A program made the position numbers and the translations under genes. 64,000 bases of DNA, taken from Peptoniphilus catoniae (lineage in GTDB: Bacteria > Bacillota > Clostridia > Tissierellales > Peptoniphilaceae). The notes below the pieces were generated by a model. The model was not told the DNA's origin. It saw only the letters and a program-made list of their open reading frames with translations, and searched no databases. Location of the stretch: positions 310,001 through 374,000 of the forward strand of contig NZ_LR588413.1 of assembly GCF_901447155.2 (NCBI RefSeq), in the 5' to 3' direction. Below, in pieces: positions 53,215 through 63,794 of the stretch (position 1 is the first letter of the stretch; every line of letters starts with the position of its first letter).

Positions 53215-54659
53215 TTTAATATCTCCCTTATTACTTCTTTTATATCAGATTTTTCAATCTGCCTTTTTTGTTTTATCTCACTGTTTAAAAGTTTTTTAAA
53301 ATTTTTTGCCCTTATTCCTGTTAAGTCTTCTACAAGATCTATGGCGGAAATTTCATCAGAACAAGTTTCTCCGAGAGCCGATACTATTGAACCTGCAAAC
53401 TTAAAAGGAGAAGCTGTAGATGCTACTAGGACTTTTGTATCCTTATTTTTTAAATAATCCCTTGCCCCTGCAGTAGCTATAGCTGTGTGAGGATCTATTA
53501 AGTAGTTATAATTATCAAATACTCTTTTAATTTCCTCCAAGGTCTCTTGATCATTATAGCTATAACCGTAAATATTATTTAATAAAGCGGGATCTATACT
53601 GTAAGCTCCTGAAGATTTTAATTTATTCATAAGGTTATTAATTTTATCCGGATCCTCTTCCAACTCATAGTACAAGAACCTCTCAAGATTAGAAGAAATA
53701 AGTATGTCCATAGAGGGAGAATTAGTTGTATAAAATTCTCTATTTGCATTGTAGCTGCCTGTATTAATAAAATCCGTAAGAACCTTATTTTTATTTGATC
53801 CGCAAATTAAGTCTTCAATTGGAAGTCCCATTTTCTTTGCCATGTAGGCTGCTAAAATATTGCCGAAGTTTCCTGTAGGCACTGATACTGAAACCTTATC
53901 TCCATTAGAAATTTCTCCTCTTTTTACCAAGGTGAAATAGCTATAGAAATAATAAACTATTTGTGGGACCAATCTACCTATATTAATGGAGTTGGCTGAT
54001 GATAAAAGATAATTTTTGTCTCTAAGATAGTCCTTAAATTCTTTATCATTAAAAATTTCCTTTAAAGCCGACTGGGCGTCATCAAAGTTTCCTCTTACTC
54101 CTACTGCATAGGTATTATCTCCATCTACAGATACCATTTGTTTTTTTTGAATTTCACTGATTCCCTTGGTTGGATAAAAAACTATAATCTTTGTATTTTT
54201 AACATTTTTAAAACCATAGAGGGCTGCTGAGCCTGTATCCCCTGATGTAGCTGTAAGAATTAAAATCTTTTTGTCGGGGTTTTCTTTTTCCAAGGCTCTT
54301 GATATAAGCTTTGGCAAAAGACTTAAGGCGAAATCCTTAAAGGCAAAAGTCTCTCCATGATAAAGCTCCATTAAATAAAGACTGTCAAGTTTTTTTATAG
54401 GCAAAACTTCCCTATCAAAGCTTTTGTAGGCCAGCTTAATTTCCTCCGACAAGACCTCTTTATCTATATCATTAAAAATTTCTCCTATAATTTTTTCTGC
54501 ATAATCTGTGTAAGTGAAGTTTTTTATATCATTATCTTTTATATCTATCTTAGGAAGATCTAAAGGCAAGTAAAGTCCACCATCCTCACTTAGACCTTCC
54601 AAAAGAGTTTTATAGGTTGAGTCCTGAAAGGATCTTCCCCTGGTACTTTTATATTTCAT
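53211..54659 (-). CDS. thrC: Threonine synthase
   Basis: A 482-residue PLP enzyme of the long (type with N-terminal domain) threonine synthase class: YKSTRGRSFQDSTYKTLLEGL at the start, LYLMELYHGETFAFKDFALS with the PLP Lys, LTATSGDTGSAALYGFK, and VSVPTGNFGNILAAYMAKKMGLP. It converts O-phosphohomoserine to threonine. It follows proA by eight bases, and thrB follows it directly. Confidence 0.95.
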   Translation of the reverse strand: MKYKSTRGRSFQDSTYKTLLEGLSEDGGLYLPLDLPKIDIKDNDIKNFTYTDYAEKIIGEIFNDIDKEVLSEEIKLAYKSFDREVLPIKKLDSLYLMELYHGETFAFKDFALSLLPKLISRALEKENPDKKILILTATSGDTGSAALYGFKNVKNTKIIVFYPTKGISEIQKKQMVSVDGDNTYAVGVRGNFDDAQSALKEIFNDKEFKDYLRDKNYLLSSANSINIGRLVPQIVYYFYSYFTLVKRGEISNGDKVSVSVPTGNFGNILAAYMAKKMGLPIEDLICGSNKNKVLTDFINTGSYNANREFYTTNSPSMDILISSNLERFLYYELEEDPDKINNLMNKLKSSGAYSIDPALLNNIYGYSYNDQETLEEIKRVFDNYNYLIDPHTAIATAGARDYLKNKDTKVLVASTASPFKFAGSIVSALGETCSDEISAIDLVEDLTGIRAKNFKKLLNSEIKQKRQIEKSDIKEVIREILK

Positions 54660-54667
54660 TCTTCCTC

Positions 54668-55927
54668 CTAATTTCTAACCTGACCTGTTCCCAATATTAC
54701 ATATTTTTCACTGGTAAGTTCCTTTAATCCTACAGGTCCTCTGGCATGAAGCTTTTGAGTGGAGATTCCTATCTCGGCTCCCATACCCATTTGACCCCCG
54801 TCAGTAAACCTTGAGCTTGCATTTACATAGACACAGGCGGAATCGACTTCATCTAAAAATCTAAGAGCATTTTCATAGTTTTCTGTAACTATTACTTCTG
54901 AATGACCGCTGGAATACTTTCCTATATGAGCTATAGCCTCATCAATTCCCTTAACTATTTTTATTGCCATTTTGTAATCTAAAAACTCTTCAAAATATTC
55001 CTTTTCCCCTGCAGCTATAACATTCTTTAATTTCTCTGCCGACTTTTCACAGCCGTAAACTGTAATTTTATATTCATCAATTATTTTTTGTATTTTTTGA
55101 TAAAATTCATCTGAAACTTTTTCACTTACTAAAAGTGTTTCCATGGCGTTACATACTCCAACTCTTGTGGTTTTTGCATTTTTAAATATATTAACAGCCA
55201 TGTCTATTTTTGCACTGTCATCTACATACAAATGGCAGTTGCCGACTCCTGTTTCAAGGACAGGTACCTGTGCATTTTCAACTACTGATTTTATAAGGCC
55301 GGCGGAACCTCTTGGGATTAATAGATCTACATAGCCCTTAAGCTTCATAAGCTCAACTGAAGACTCTCTACTTGTATTTTCAATAAGATTAACTATATTT
55401 TCATTATAGCCTGAGTCTTTAATTGCCTCTTTAATAGTTTTTGCTATGGCTTTATTGGAGTTAAAGGCTTCCTTTCCCCCTCTTAAAATAATGGAATTTG
55501 AAGACTTAATTGCAAGAATTGAAGCATCTAAGGTAACATTAGGTCTTGCTTCATAAATCATTGCAATAACTCCTATAGGCACTCGTCTTTTTGAAATTAA
55601 AAGCCCGTTTTCAAGCTCCTTTACTTCCCCTGAGCCTATAGGGTCTTCAAGATCCACAACTACATCTATAGAGTCCGCCATATCTTTAATTCTGTCCTTG
55701 TTAAGGGAAAGTCTATCTAACATGGCTTCAGTAAGTCCGGACCTTTTTCCTTCCTCCATGTCTTTTTTATTTTCTTCAATAATTTTATCCCTATCTCTTA
55801 AAAGATAGGTTTTTATTTGTAAAAGTATTTGATTCTTTTGCCTTGTATTAAGCTTGGAAAGTTCTCTTGCCGCTTTTTTTGATTTTTCTGCCAAGTTTTC
55901 AAGCTCTTGTCTTAAAGATTGTTCCAA
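54668..55927 (-). CDS. proA: Glutamate-5-semialdehyde dehydrogenase (gamma-glutamyl phosphate reductase)
   Basis: About 419 residues, the second step of proline synthesis from glutamate. RLSLNKDRIKDMADSIDVV, PIGVIAMIYEARPNVTLDA, the catalytic Cys in TTRVGVCNAMETLL and MGMGAEIGISTQKLHARGPVG are family signatures. The start proposed is TTG 55927, because GGAGG lies eight bases upstream; a GTG at 55936 overlaps that site. It overlaps the end of proB by 29 bases. Confidence 0.93.
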   Translation of the reverse strand: MEQSLRQELENLAEKSKKAARELSKLNTRQKNQILLQIKTYLLRDRDKIIEENKKDMEEGKRSGLTEAMLDRLSLNKDRIKDMADSIDVVVDLEDPIGSGEVKELENGLLISKRRVPIGVIAMIYEARPNVTLDASILAIKSSNSIILRGGKEAFNSNKAIAKTIKEAIKDSGYNENIVNLIENTSRESSVELMKLKGYVDLLIPRGSAGLIKSVVENAQVPVLETGVGNCHLYVDDSAKIDMAVNIFKNAKTTRVGVCNAMETLLVSEKVSDEFYQKIQKIIDEYKITVYGCEKSAEKLKNVIAAGEKEYFEEFLDYKMAIKIVKGIDEAIAHIGKYSSGHSEVIVTENYENALRFLDEVDSACVYVNASSRFTDGGQMGMGAEIGISTQKLHARGPVGLKELTSEKYVILGTGQVRN

Positions 55928-56687
55928 CCCTTTCACCTCCGATTATTCTTCTAATGACTTTAAAGTCCTTAGAGTTTGCTACAACTACATCTATGCCCTT
56001 CTCCATACACATTTGTGCCGCATTTATCTTAGTTGACATACCTCCTGTGCCTACTGAACTTTTAGAATCCTTAGCCATAGATTTAAGTTTATCGTCAATT
56101 TCATAGACTTCTGATATAAGCTCGGCCTTAGGATTTATTCTCGGGTCATCATTGTAAAGTCCGTCTATATCTGAAAGTAATATTAAAAGATCTGCATTAA
56201 TTAGTCTTGCTACCACCGCAGACAAGGTGTCGTTGTCTCCAAATTCTATTTCAAAAGTGGATATAGTGTCATTTTCGTTAACTATTGGTATTACATTCAT
56301 TTTAAATAATTCATTAAGAGTGTTATAAGCATTGTCCCTCATTTGCTTATCCACCTCTATTTGCTTAGTTAAAAGAATCTGTGCGGTTTGATAGTTAAAA
56401 AAATTAAAGGCTCGGTTATAGGTGTTCATTAAAGCGACCTGTCCTACTGATGATGCTGCCTGTTTGCCTATGATATCTCTTGGTCTTGAAGGCAAATTAA
56501 GTCTTTTTGCCCCTGCAGCAATGGCAGCTGATGATACTAAAGCCACATCTATATTATTGTTTTTGATGTTGGCAAGTTCGCATGCCAATTCATCTATTCT
56601 TGCCAGATTTATAATTCCGTTTTCATGAGTTATTGAAGATGTCCCTACCTTAACAACAACTCTTTTTAATTTTTTTAATGTACTCAA
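55899..56687 (-). CDS. proB: Glutamate 5-kinase, short form without PUA domain
   Basis: A 262-residue amino-acid kinase that phosphorylates glutamate for proline synthesis. RVVVKVGTSSITHENG, VALVSSAAIAAGAKRL, GKQAASSVGQVALM, VNENDTISTFEIEFGDND and GTGGMSTKINAAQMC are diagnostic. E. coli and B. subtilis enzymes have ~100 extra residues (PUA domain) at the C-terminus; here the chain stops after the kinase fold. The start is TTG with CGGAGGG upstream. Confidence 0.93.
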   Translation of the reverse strand: MSTLKKLKRVVVKVGTSSITHENGIINLARIDELACELANIKNNNIDVALVSSAAIAAGAKRLNLPSRPRDIIGKQAASSVGQVALMNTYNRAFNFFNYQTAQILLTKQIEVDKQMRDNAYNTLNELFKMNVIPIVNENDTISTFEIEFGDNDTLSAVVARLINADLLILLSDIDGLYNDDPRINPKAELISEVYEIDDKLKSMAKDSKSSVGTGGMSTKINAAQMCMEKGIDVVVANSKDFKVIRRIIGGERVGTIFKTRA

Positions 56688-56721
56688 AATTTTTTGCCCT
56701 CCGGATTTTATGTTAATAGTT

Positions 56722-56749
56722 ATTTTATATTCTTAAAAAGAAAAAGCAA
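56722..56749 (-). promoter_or_regulatory. Possible promoter of proBA-thrCB
   Basis: TTGCTT (56749-56744) and TAAAAT (56727-56722), spacer 16 nt, on the minus strand. The -35 lies in one arm of the coaBC terminator hairpin, so the call is weak. Confidence 0.3.
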
Positions 56750-56765
56750 GATTAATATCTTGCTT
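56735..56765 (-). terminator. Terminator after coaBC
   Basis: AAGCAAGAT / ATCTTGCTT with a short loop, followed by TTTCTTTTT on the minus strand. One arm touches the coaBC stop codon. Confidence 0.8.
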
Positions 56766-57954
56766 AAAATAGATTTTTAACCCTATTCAAGATGATATTC
56801 GCCAAATCCTTTTTATCCATCTTTTTCAAGTAATCTATGTTTCCCTCTCTGTCAATTATGCTGGCTATATTGGTATCAGATTTAAACCCGGCTCCCTGTG
56901 CCTTAATGTTGTTTACAACTATCATGTCGAGGTTTTTCTTTTTCAGTTTGGCCATGCCATATTTAATCTCGTCTATACTTTCAGCTGCAAAGCCCACCAT
57001 AATTTGCTTATCTTTAATCTCGCCAAAGTATTTTGCTATATCTATGTTTCCTTCAAGCTCAATAGAATTAGGAGCGTCTTTGTCTTTTTTTATTTTCTCT
57101 TCAGCCCTTACCTTAGGCCTAAAGTCCGCCGGAGCAGCGGCCTTTATTAAAACATCACAATCTGAAAAATTATTTTTAACCGCCTCAAACATATCCTGAG
57201 TGCTGGTTACTGAAACAAATTTATCAGTCTTAGGCGGCTTTATATTAGTGGGACCTGATATTAAGGTAACCTCAGCTCCTCTATACTTTGCCATTTTAGC
57301 AAGGGCATATCCCATTTTCCCGCTGGAGTGGTTGGAAATATATCTAACGGGATCAATGGATTCTACAGTTGGTCCTGCTGTTATTAAAAATCTCTTGCCT
57401 GACAAATCCTTTTGAGTAAGTGCCTCATCTATTTCCTCCAGTATCTCAAGAGGTTCAAGCATTTTCCCTTCTCCAATGTCATTGCAGGCTAAAATATCTG
57501 ATGCAGTGGCTAAAATTTTTACTCCTCTTTCTTTAAGAGTCTCCATGTTTTTTATATTGGCATCACTTTTAAGCATATATGTATTCATAGCGGGAGCAAA
57601 TATTATTTTGGATCTGCTTGCCATTAACACTGTAGTTAAAAGGTTGTCGCATATGCCGTTTGCAAACTTGGCTATAGTGTTAGCTGTAGCAGGTGCTACA
57701 ACTATTATATCCGCCCACTTTGCCAGGGATATGTGTTCTACATCCATATTGGAAAGCTGATTAAACGTTTCAACATGAACGGGATTGTTTGACATGGTCT
57801 GCATAGTTAAAGGCGTTATAAATTCACAAGCTGACGGTGTCATTACAACCTTTACATTAGCTCCTTCTTTTCTTAAAGCACTGACAAGAGCAGGTGATTT
57901 ATAGGCAGCTATTCCCCCTGTAACGCCAAGTAGAATATTTTTATCCTTAAGCAT
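56764..57954 (-). CDS. coaBC: Bifunctional phosphopantothenoylcysteine decarboxylase / phosphopantothenate-cysteine ligase
   Basis: A 396-residue CoA-biosynthesis enzyme. The N-terminal flavoprotein CoaC (~1-180) has ILLGVTGGIAAYKSPAL, VEHISLAKWADIIVVAPATA with the catalytic His, and FAPAMNTYML. The CoaB part (~190-396) has FLITAGPTVESIDPVRYISN, SSGKMGYALAK and AAPADFRP with the conserved Lys and Ala residues. It overlaps rpoZ by eight bases. Confidence 0.96.
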   Translation of the reverse strand: MLKDKNILLGVTGGIAAYKSPALVSALRKEGANVKVVMTPSACEFITPLTMQTMSNNPVHVETFNQLSNMDVEHISLAKWADIIVVAPATANTIAKFANGICDNLLTTVLMASRSKIIFAPAMNTYMLKSDANIKNMETLKERGVKILATASDILACNDIGEGKMLEPLEILEEIDEALTQKDLSGKRFLITAGPTVESIDPVRYISNHSSGKMGYALAKMAKYRGAEVTLISGPTNIKPPKTDKFVSVTSTQDMFEAVKNNFSDCDVLIKAAAPADFRPKVRAEEKIKKDKDAPNSIELEGNIDIAKYFGEIKDKQIMVGFAAESIDEIKYGMAKLKKKNLDMIVVNNIKAQGAGFKSDTNIASIIDREGNIDYLKKMDKKDLANIILNRVKNLF

Positions 57955-58258
57955 TATCAGAATCCTCTTTTTCTAATTGGGAATTAGCTTCCTGTCTTCT
58001 TCTTAAAATTGTTTCAAGCTTTTCCTGTTTTTCTTTTTCTATTCTTTCTCTATAGGCCTTATCACTCATGTCGGGTCCATATACAATTGCACCCTTTACA
58101 GCTTCTTCAATGGCCACTGATACAGGCTTGGTGTTTTCCGTTTCAATTAATGGTCCTGAACCCTCAACTATTTTTCTTGCTCTTTTTGATATTAAAACTA
58201 CCAGTGAATATCTGGAGTCGGTTATTTCTTTTAATTCTTCAAATGATGGAATTATCAT
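57947..58258 (-). CDS. rpoZ: RNA polymerase omega subunit
   Basis: A 103-residue omega subunit. SFEELKEITDSRYSLVVLIS and KRARKIVE are the conserved core that wraps the beta' C-terminus, and the KPVSVAIEEAVKGAIVY segment follows. The charged helical tail (~70-103) is longer than in B. subtilis. It lies between gmk and coaBC as in Bacillus, with GAAAGGAGC upstream. Confidence 0.94.
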   Translation of the reverse strand: MIIPSFEELKEITDSRYSLVVLISKRARKIVEGSGPLIETENTKPVSVAIEEAVKGAIVYGPDMSDKAYRERIEKEKQEKLETILRRRQEANSQLEKEDSDNA

Positions 58259-58875
58259 TAAATTTCGCTCCTTTCGGAAAGCATTTGTTCCTTAATATTT
58301 TTGTGTCTTTTTACTCTAAGTCTTTCAGCGGCAATTATATTTTCTATATCCTCTACCGCCTTCTTTACTTCGTTATTTACTACAAAGTAATCATATTCTC
58401 CTACAAAATCCAATTCTCTAAAAGCATTTCTGTATCTGGTGTTAATCTCTTCTTCTGTTTCAGTATCTCTCTTTTTAAGTCTGTTTTTAAGCTCACTCAT
58501 AGTAGGAGGAAGTAAAAATATAAAGACGGCTTCCTTATATCTTTTTTTTATTTGGAGGGCTCCCTGAACATCTATTTCCAAAAGGACTATTTCTCCTTTT
58601 TTTATTTCATCAAATACAAATTTTTTAGGAGTGCCGTAATAGTTGGTGTGAACAAAGGCATATTCCAATAGTTCATCTTTTTTTACCATTTCCTCAAACT
58701 CTTCAATTGTAGTGAAAAAATAATTATCTCCGTTTACCTCACCCGGTCTTGGAGTTCTTGTAGTTACAGAAGTGGAAAATACTATTTTATCATTTTCTTT
58801 CATAAGTCCTTGGCTTACTGTTCCTTTACCGCTTCCGGAAGGTCCTGATAGGACTAATAAAAAACCTGCTGACAA
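58258..58875 (-). CDS. gmk: Guanylate kinase
   Basis: A 205-residue kinase that makes GDP from GMP. The P-loop is LSGPSGSGKGTVSQ, the GMP-binding part is SVTTRTPRPGEVNGDNYFFT, and LLEIDVQGALQIKKRY the Walker B region. The start is TTG with GGAGGGG five bases upstream. It shares its last base with the start of rpoZ. Confidence 0.96.
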   Translation of the reverse strand: MSAGFLLVLSGPSGSGKGTVSQGLMKENDKIVFSTSVTTRTPRPGEVNGDNYFFTTIEEFEEMVKKDELLEYAFVHTNYYGTPKKFVFDEIKKGEIVLLEIDVQGALQIKKRYKEAVFIFLLPPTMSELKNRLKKRDTETEEEINTRYRNAFRELDFVGEYDYFVVNNEVKKAVEDIENIIAAERLRVKRHKNIKEQMLSERSEI

Positions 58876-58900
58876 ATAAACCCCTCCTTAATAAAATTTA

Positions 58901-59776
58901 CTATTCAATATTTTGAATTTGCTCTCTAATTTTTTCTATTTCAGATTTAAGTTCAACAACTAAATTTAAAATTTCTATATCGCTTGTCTTGGATCCTATT
59001 GTGTTAACCTCTCTATTAAGCTCTTGAACTAAAAAATCCAATTTTCTTCCAATAGCACCGTTACGGTTAATTATATCATTAAATTGTTCCAAGTGAATAA
59101 AAACTCTGGTGATTTCTTCATCTATAGATAACTTATCACACATAAGAGCAACCTCTGTTGAAAGCCTTGCTAAATCAAGTTTATCCGCATCTACGCTTAA
59201 TCTTATAGTTTCCTTTAATCTGTCGGTATTTTCTTTAATAACTAAAGGTGCTCTTCTCTTTATTTCTTCTGCATGAGATTTAATTACCTCTAAATTTTTT
59301 TCAAAGGAAATTTTTATATTCTCTCCCTCTATATTTCTCATTTTTACAAACTTTGTAACCGCTTCATTTAAAGCAACCCTTAAAATATCCATATAAATAT
59401 TTTCGTCAAGGTCCTCAGACTCGTTTACAATAACTCCCTGCATGGAATATATATCACTTAAGCTTATATCTGATTTTAAGTTAAGATCATTCTTTAAACC
59501 TTCCAAGGCAGTATAATATTCCTTAGCTAGAGGCGTATTTATAGAAACTTTATAATCTGCAATGCTTAAAAAGTCAAGGTTAATAAAAATATCAATTTTT
59601 CCCCTATAAACATATTTCTTTACAAAGTTTTTAATTTTATCCTCAACATAAAATAAACTTTTAGGTAATCTGATATTTATATCACAATATCTGTTATTTA
59701 CAGATTTCATTTCAACCTTTATGCTTATACTTTCATTAGATGCGTAACCTAAACCATATCCAGTCATACTGTTCAT
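58901..59776 (-). CDS. YicC-family endoribonuclease
   Basis: A 291-residue YicC/YloC protein. SMTGYGLGYASNESISIKVE opens it, SVNNRYCDINIRLPK follows, and the end carries the DUF1732 box GRKLDFLVQELNREVNTIGSK. YicC proteins are RNases that promote RNA turnover. In Bacillus remA stands between it and gmk; here only 25 bases do. GTGAGG lies upstream of the start. Confidence 0.93.
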   Translation of the reverse strand: MNSMTGYGLGYASNESISIKVEMKSVNNRYCDINIRLPKSLFYVEDKIKNFVKKYVYRGKIDIFINLDFLSIADYKVSINTPLAKEYYTALEGLKNDLNLKSDISLSDIYSMQGVIVNESEDLDENIYMDILRVALNEAVTKFVKMRNIEGENIKISFEKNLEVIKSHAEEIKRRAPLVIKENTDRLKETIRLSVDADKLDLARLSTEVALMCDKLSIDEEITRVFIHLEQFNDIINRNGAIGRKLDFLVQELNREVNTIGSKTSDIEILNLVVELKSEIEKIREQIQNIE

Positions 59777-59806
59777 TTATTATGCCTCACTTCCTAAAGA
59801 TGTTTT

Positions 59807-59842
59807 AAAATACCCCGCTTGTTTTAAGTTGCGGGGTATTTT
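59807..59842 (-). terminator. Terminator between leuS and yicC
   Basis: AAAATACCCCGC / GCGGGGTATTTT, a strong 12-bp stem with a 12-nt loop, ends in TTTT on the minus strand. yicC follows only ~30 nt later and no separate promoter is evident, so read-through may feed it. Confidence 0.85.
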
Positions 59843-59848
59843 AAAGTT

Positions 59849-62260
59849 CTATTTAACTACTATATTGTATATTCTTCCCGGTACGTATATTTCCTTAACT
59901 ATAGTTTTACCTTCAGTATATTGATTATAAATGTCATTTTTCTTTGCAAGCTCACTAACAGTTTCTTTGTCTGCATCTTTAGGTGCCTCAATGGAAAATC
60001 TAACTTTGCCGTTAAACTGTACCGGTATCTCTATTACATCATCTATTGTTTTAGACTCATCGTATTCAGGCCAGCTAACTTGATTTAAATAACCTCCCAA
60101 ATCTTGAGCTTCCCAAATTTCTTCAGTTATATGAGGTGCAACAGGATTTAATAAAATAAGATAGGTTCTTAAATCTTCTTTAGTTATTTCTCCCTTATCA
60201 TTAAAATCATTTAACAAACTCATAAGTGCAGCTATAGCTGTATTGGCCTTTAAATTTTCATAGTCATAGGAAACTTTTTTAATAGTTTTATGAATTGTTG
60301 ATTCAAATTCCGGAGAATATTCATTTCCTTCTTTGACTATTGTTTGAAGATTCCAAACTCTTTCTAGAAACCTTCTACAACCTCTAACTCCATTATCTGA
60401 CCAGGGAGCGTTCTTTTCAAAGTCTCCTATAAACATTTCATAGGTTCTTAAGGTATCTGCCCCATATTCACTTACTATTTCATCAGGATTAATTACATTG
60501 CCACGGGACTTGGACATTTTTTCTCCATTATCTCCAAGTATCATACCGTGTGAAGTTCTTTTAATGTAGGGTTCTTTGGTAGGAACTTGTCCTATATCAT
60601 AAAGGAATTTATGCCAGAATCTTGAGTAAAGCAGGTGTAGAGTAGTATGCTCCATACCTCCGTTATACCAATCCACAGGAGTCCAATAATCAAGAGCTTC
60701 TTTTGATGCAAAGGCATTATCATTTTTATTGTCGGTATATCTTAAAAAGTACCACGATGATCCTGCCCATTGGGGCATGGTATCTGTCTCTCTTTTAGCA
60801 TCTCTTCCACATTTAGGGCACTTGGTATTAACCCAGGAATCTATTTTAGAAAGAGGGCTTTCTCCGTCATCTGTAGGCTCATAATTTTCAACATCAGGAA
60901 GAACTAAAGGCAAATCTTTTTCATCAATAGGTACCCAACCACAATGATCACAGTGAACCAAAGGTATAGGTTCTCCCCAGTATCTTTGTCTTGAAAATAC
61001 CCAGTCTCTTAGCTTAAAGTTTATTTGTTTGTGTGCAAGACCCATTTTTTCAAGTTCTTCAACGGATTTTTTTATTGCCTCTTTTACTGTAAGACCGTTT
61101 AAAAATCCTGAATTTATCATTATGCCCTTATCTATATCTACAACTGCTTCTTTTGAAACATCTGCTCCTTCTATTACAGGAATTATTTGCTGATTAAATT
61201 TTTTGGCAAAGGCATAGTCCCTTTCATCGTGAGCAGGTACAGCCATAATAGCTCCCTTGCCGTAGCTCATTAAAACATAATCTGAAATCCAAATTGGAAT
61301 TTCCTTTTTAGTTAAAGGATTTATAGCTCTTAAACCTTTTAACTCAATTCCTGTTTTTTCTTTTGAAAGCTCAGTCCTTTCAAAGTCGGATTTTTTATTT
61401 ACTTCTTCTTTATAATTGTTAACCTCATCAATATTTTCAATTCTATCGGAATACTTTTCAATTATTGGATGTTCCGGAGCAACTACCATATAGGTTGCAC
61501 CGAAAATAGTGTCAGGTCTTGTTGTAAATACATCTAAATTTTCATCTGTATCCTTTATACTGAACTTAATTTCAGCTCCTTCACTTCGACCTATCCAGTT
61601 CCTTTGTTGAGTCTTTACCCTTTCAATATAATCTACATCATCAAGATCATCTAAAAGTCTTTGAGCATATTTAGTAATAGCAAGCATCCACTGACTTTTT
61701 ACCTTATGAACCACACTGTGTCCGCATCTCTCACAGTTGCCTGCTATAACCTCTTCATTTGCAAGACCTATTTTACAGGAGGGGCACCAGTTAATTGGCA
61801 TTTCACTTTTATAGGCAAGGCCATGCTTAAACATTTGTAGAAAGATCCACTGAGTCCATTTGTAATAATCAGGATCTGTTGTGTTTACCTCTCTTGACCA
61901 GTCAAAGGAAAAACCTATTGATTTTAATTGCTTTTTAAATCTAGCCACATTTTCTTCTGTTACAACTCTCGGGTGTATTTTATTTTTTATAGCAAAGTTT
62001 TCCGTAGGCAAACCGAAAGCATCCCATCCCATTGGAAAAAGCACATTATAACCTTGATATCTTCTCTTTCTTGCCACTATATCAAGGGCTGTATAAGGTC
62101 TTGGATGTCCTACGTGAAGTCCTTGTCCTGAAGGGTAGGGAAATTCTACAAGAGCATAAAATTTTTCTTTATTACTGTCATTTTCTGCCCGATAAGTTTC
62201 ATTTTTATCCCAAAAATCTTGCCATTTTTTTTCTATTTTATTCGGATTATAAGTTGTCAT
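59849..62260 (-). CDS. leuS: Leucyl-tRNA synthetase
   Basis: An 803-residue class I synthetase. The HIGH-type motif is HVGH in [16 protein letters not shown], the editing domain (CP1) with [21 protein letters not shown] lies at ~230-400, the KMSKS motif is [10 protein letters not shown], and a zinc-like cluster ([18 protein letters not shown]) follows the first motif. The C-terminal small domain is present. It follows asnS by eight bases; no T-box leader is seen. Confidence 0.97.
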   Translation of the reverse strand: MTTYNPNKIEKKWQDFWDKNETYRAENDSNKEKFYALVEFPYPSGQGLHVGHPRPYTALDIVARKRRYQGYNVLFPMGWDAFGLPTENFAIKNKIHPRVVTEENVARFKKQLKSIGFSFDWSREVNTTDPDYYKWTQWIFLQMFKHGLAYKSEMPINWCPSCKIGLANEEVIAGNCERCGHSVVHKVKSQWMLAITKYAQRLLDDLDDVDYIERVKTQQRNWIGRSEGAEIKFSIKDTDENLDVFTTRPDTIFGATYMVVAPEHPIIEKYSDRIENIDEVNNYKEEVNKKSDFERTELSKEKTGIELKGLRAINPLTKKEIPIWISDYVLMSYGKGAIMAVPAHDERDYAFAKKFNQQIIPVIEGADVSKEAVVDIDKGIMINSGFLNGLTVKEAIKKSVEELEKMGLAHKQINFKLRDWVFSRQRYWGEPIPLVHCDHCGWVPIDEKDLPLVLPDVENYEPTDDGESPLSKIDSWVNTKCPKCGRDAKRETDTMPQWAGSSWYFLRYTDNKNDNAFASKEALDYWTPVDWYNGGMEHTTLHLLYSRFWHKFLYDIGQVPTKEPYIKRTSHGMILGDNGEKMSKSRGNVINPDEIVSEYGADTLRTYEMFIGDFEKNAPWSDNGVRGCRRFLERVWNLQTIVKEGNEYSPEFESTIHKTIKKVSYDYENLKANTAIAALMSLLNDFNDKGEITKEDLRTYLILLNPVAPHITEEIWEAQDLGGYLNQVSWPEYDESKTIDDVIEIPVQFNGKVRFSIEAPKDADKETVSELAKKNDIYNQYTEGKTIVKEIYVPGRIYNIVVK

Positions 62261-62268
62261 TTTACCTC

Positions 62269-63648
62269 CTAAAACTCAGCTTGTCCTACTGTCCTTGGAA
62301 AAGGAATAACATCTCTAATATTTTTCATTCCGGTAATATACATTACAGCTCTTTCAAAACCCAGGCCGTATCCTGAGTGCTCAACGCTTCCATAACGTCT
62401 AAGATCTAAATACCAGCTATAGTTTTCCATATTCATGGAATTTCCTTTCATTTTAGCTTCAAGCTTTTCAAGGTTGTCCTCTCTTTGAGATCCCCCTATT
62501 ATTTCTCCTACACCCGGTACTAAAAGGTCCATAGCGGCGACGGTTTTCTTATCCTCATTTTCCTTCATGTAAAAAGCCTTTATTCCCTTAGGATAATCAG
62601 TTACAAAAAGAGGCTTTTTATAAACCTGTTCAGTTAAGTATCTTTCGTGTTCCGTTTGTAAATCAATGCCCCACTTAACAGGATACTTAAATTCAACTCC
62701 TGATTCTTCAAGGATTTTAACAGCTTCAGTATAAGTAATTCTTCCAAAGTCAGAGTTTACTATATTATTAAGTCTGTCAAGAAGTCCCTTATCTATAAAT
62801 TTATTAAAAAATTCCATTTCTGATTTTGCGTTTTCCAATACATAGTTAATAATATATTTAAGCATTTCCTCTGCAACTTCCATGTTTTTGTTATTGTCCG
62901 CAAATGCCATTTCTGGCTCTATCATCCAAAATTCCGCAGCATGTCTTTGAGTATTTGAATTTTCAGCTCTAAAGGTAGGCCCGAAAGTATAGACATTTTT
63001 AAAGGCGAGGGCAAAGGCTTCGGCTTCAAGTTGACCTGAAACTGTAAGATTGGTTTCTTTTCCGAAAAAGTCTTCGCTATAGTCAACCTTGCCTTCCTTC
63101 TTCGGAAGGTTATCTAAGTCAAGAGTTGTTACCTGAAACATTTCCCCTGCACCCTCTGCATCAGATGCCGTTATTATAGGTGCATGAACATAAACAAACC
63201 CTTTTTCTTGGAAAAATTTATGAATTGCAAAGGCTATAAGTGAACGCACTCTAAAAACTGCATTAAAAGTATTTGAACGAGGTCTTAAATGGGATATGGT
63301 TCTTAAATATTCCATAGTATGACGCTTTTTTTGAAGAGGATAGTCCTTTTCTGAAACGCAATAAGGACTGATTTTAGTTGCGTGAACTTCAACTTCCTGC
63401 TTTGCTCCAGGGCTTTTTACTAATTTTCCTTCCACTTTAAGTGAGGAGCTTATAGGATATTTATCAATCTCTTGAAAGTTTTCCAAATCATTATTATAAA
63501 CTATCTGAATTGAATCAAAACAAGTCCCGTCACTAAGCTCTATAAAACCGAAGTTCTTAGAAGCTCTGCTTGTTTTAATCCAACCCTCAAGCTCTATCTT
63601 CTTGTCAATGTAATCTCCACTACCTTTTAATATATCGTTAATAGTCAT
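62269..63648 (-). CDS. asnS: Asparaginyl-tRNA synthetase
   Basis: A 459-residue class II synthetase. The N-terminal OB anticodon-binding domain ([18 protein letters not shown]) is followed by class II motif 1 in the [20 protein letters not shown] region, motif 2 [20 protein letters not shown], and motif 3 [15 protein letters not shown]. The E-P-E-M-A-F pattern favours AsnRS over AspRS. A consensus promoter stands upstream and leuS follows in the same operon. Confidence 0.96.
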   Translation of the reverse strand: MTINDILKGSGDYIDKKIELEGWIKTSRASKNFGFIELSDGTCFDSIQIVYNNDLENFQEIDKYPISSSLKVEGKLVKSPGAKQEVEVHATKISPYCVSEKDYPLQKKRHTMEYLRTISHLRPRSNTFNAVFRVRSLIAFAIHKFFQEKGFVYVHAPIITASDAEGAGEMFQVTTLDLDNLPKKEGKVDYSEDFFGKETNLTVSGQLEAEAFALAFKNVYTFGPTFRAENSNTQRHAAEFWMIEPEMAFADNNKNMEVAEEMLKYIINYVLENAKSEMEFFNKFIDKGLLDRLNNIVNSDFGRITYTEAVKILEESGVEFKYPVKWGIDLQTEHERYLTEQVYKKPLFVTDYPKGIKAFYMKENEDKKTVAAMDLLVPGVGEIIGGSQREDNLEKLEAKMKGNSMNMENYSWYLDLRRYGSVEHSGYGLGFERAVMYITGMKNIRDVIPFPRTVGQAEF

Positions 63649-63680
63649 CCTATTCCTCCTAATTCCTAATCAATAACGCT

Positions 63681-63709
63681 ATTATAGACATTTTTACAAA
63701 TATTGTCAA
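63681..63709 (-). promoter_or_regulatory. Sigma-A promoter of asnS-leuS
   Basis: TTGACA (63709-63704) and TATAAT (63686-63681) with a 17-nt spacer on the minus strand: full consensus, ~35 nt before the start codon. Confidence 0.92.
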
Positions 63710-63794
63710 TTAAGCTTTAGCTTATTAGGCTATATATAGACATTTGTTATTAGTTCATAAGTATAAGTTTTTTAATTTTAGCTTATAAATTAAA

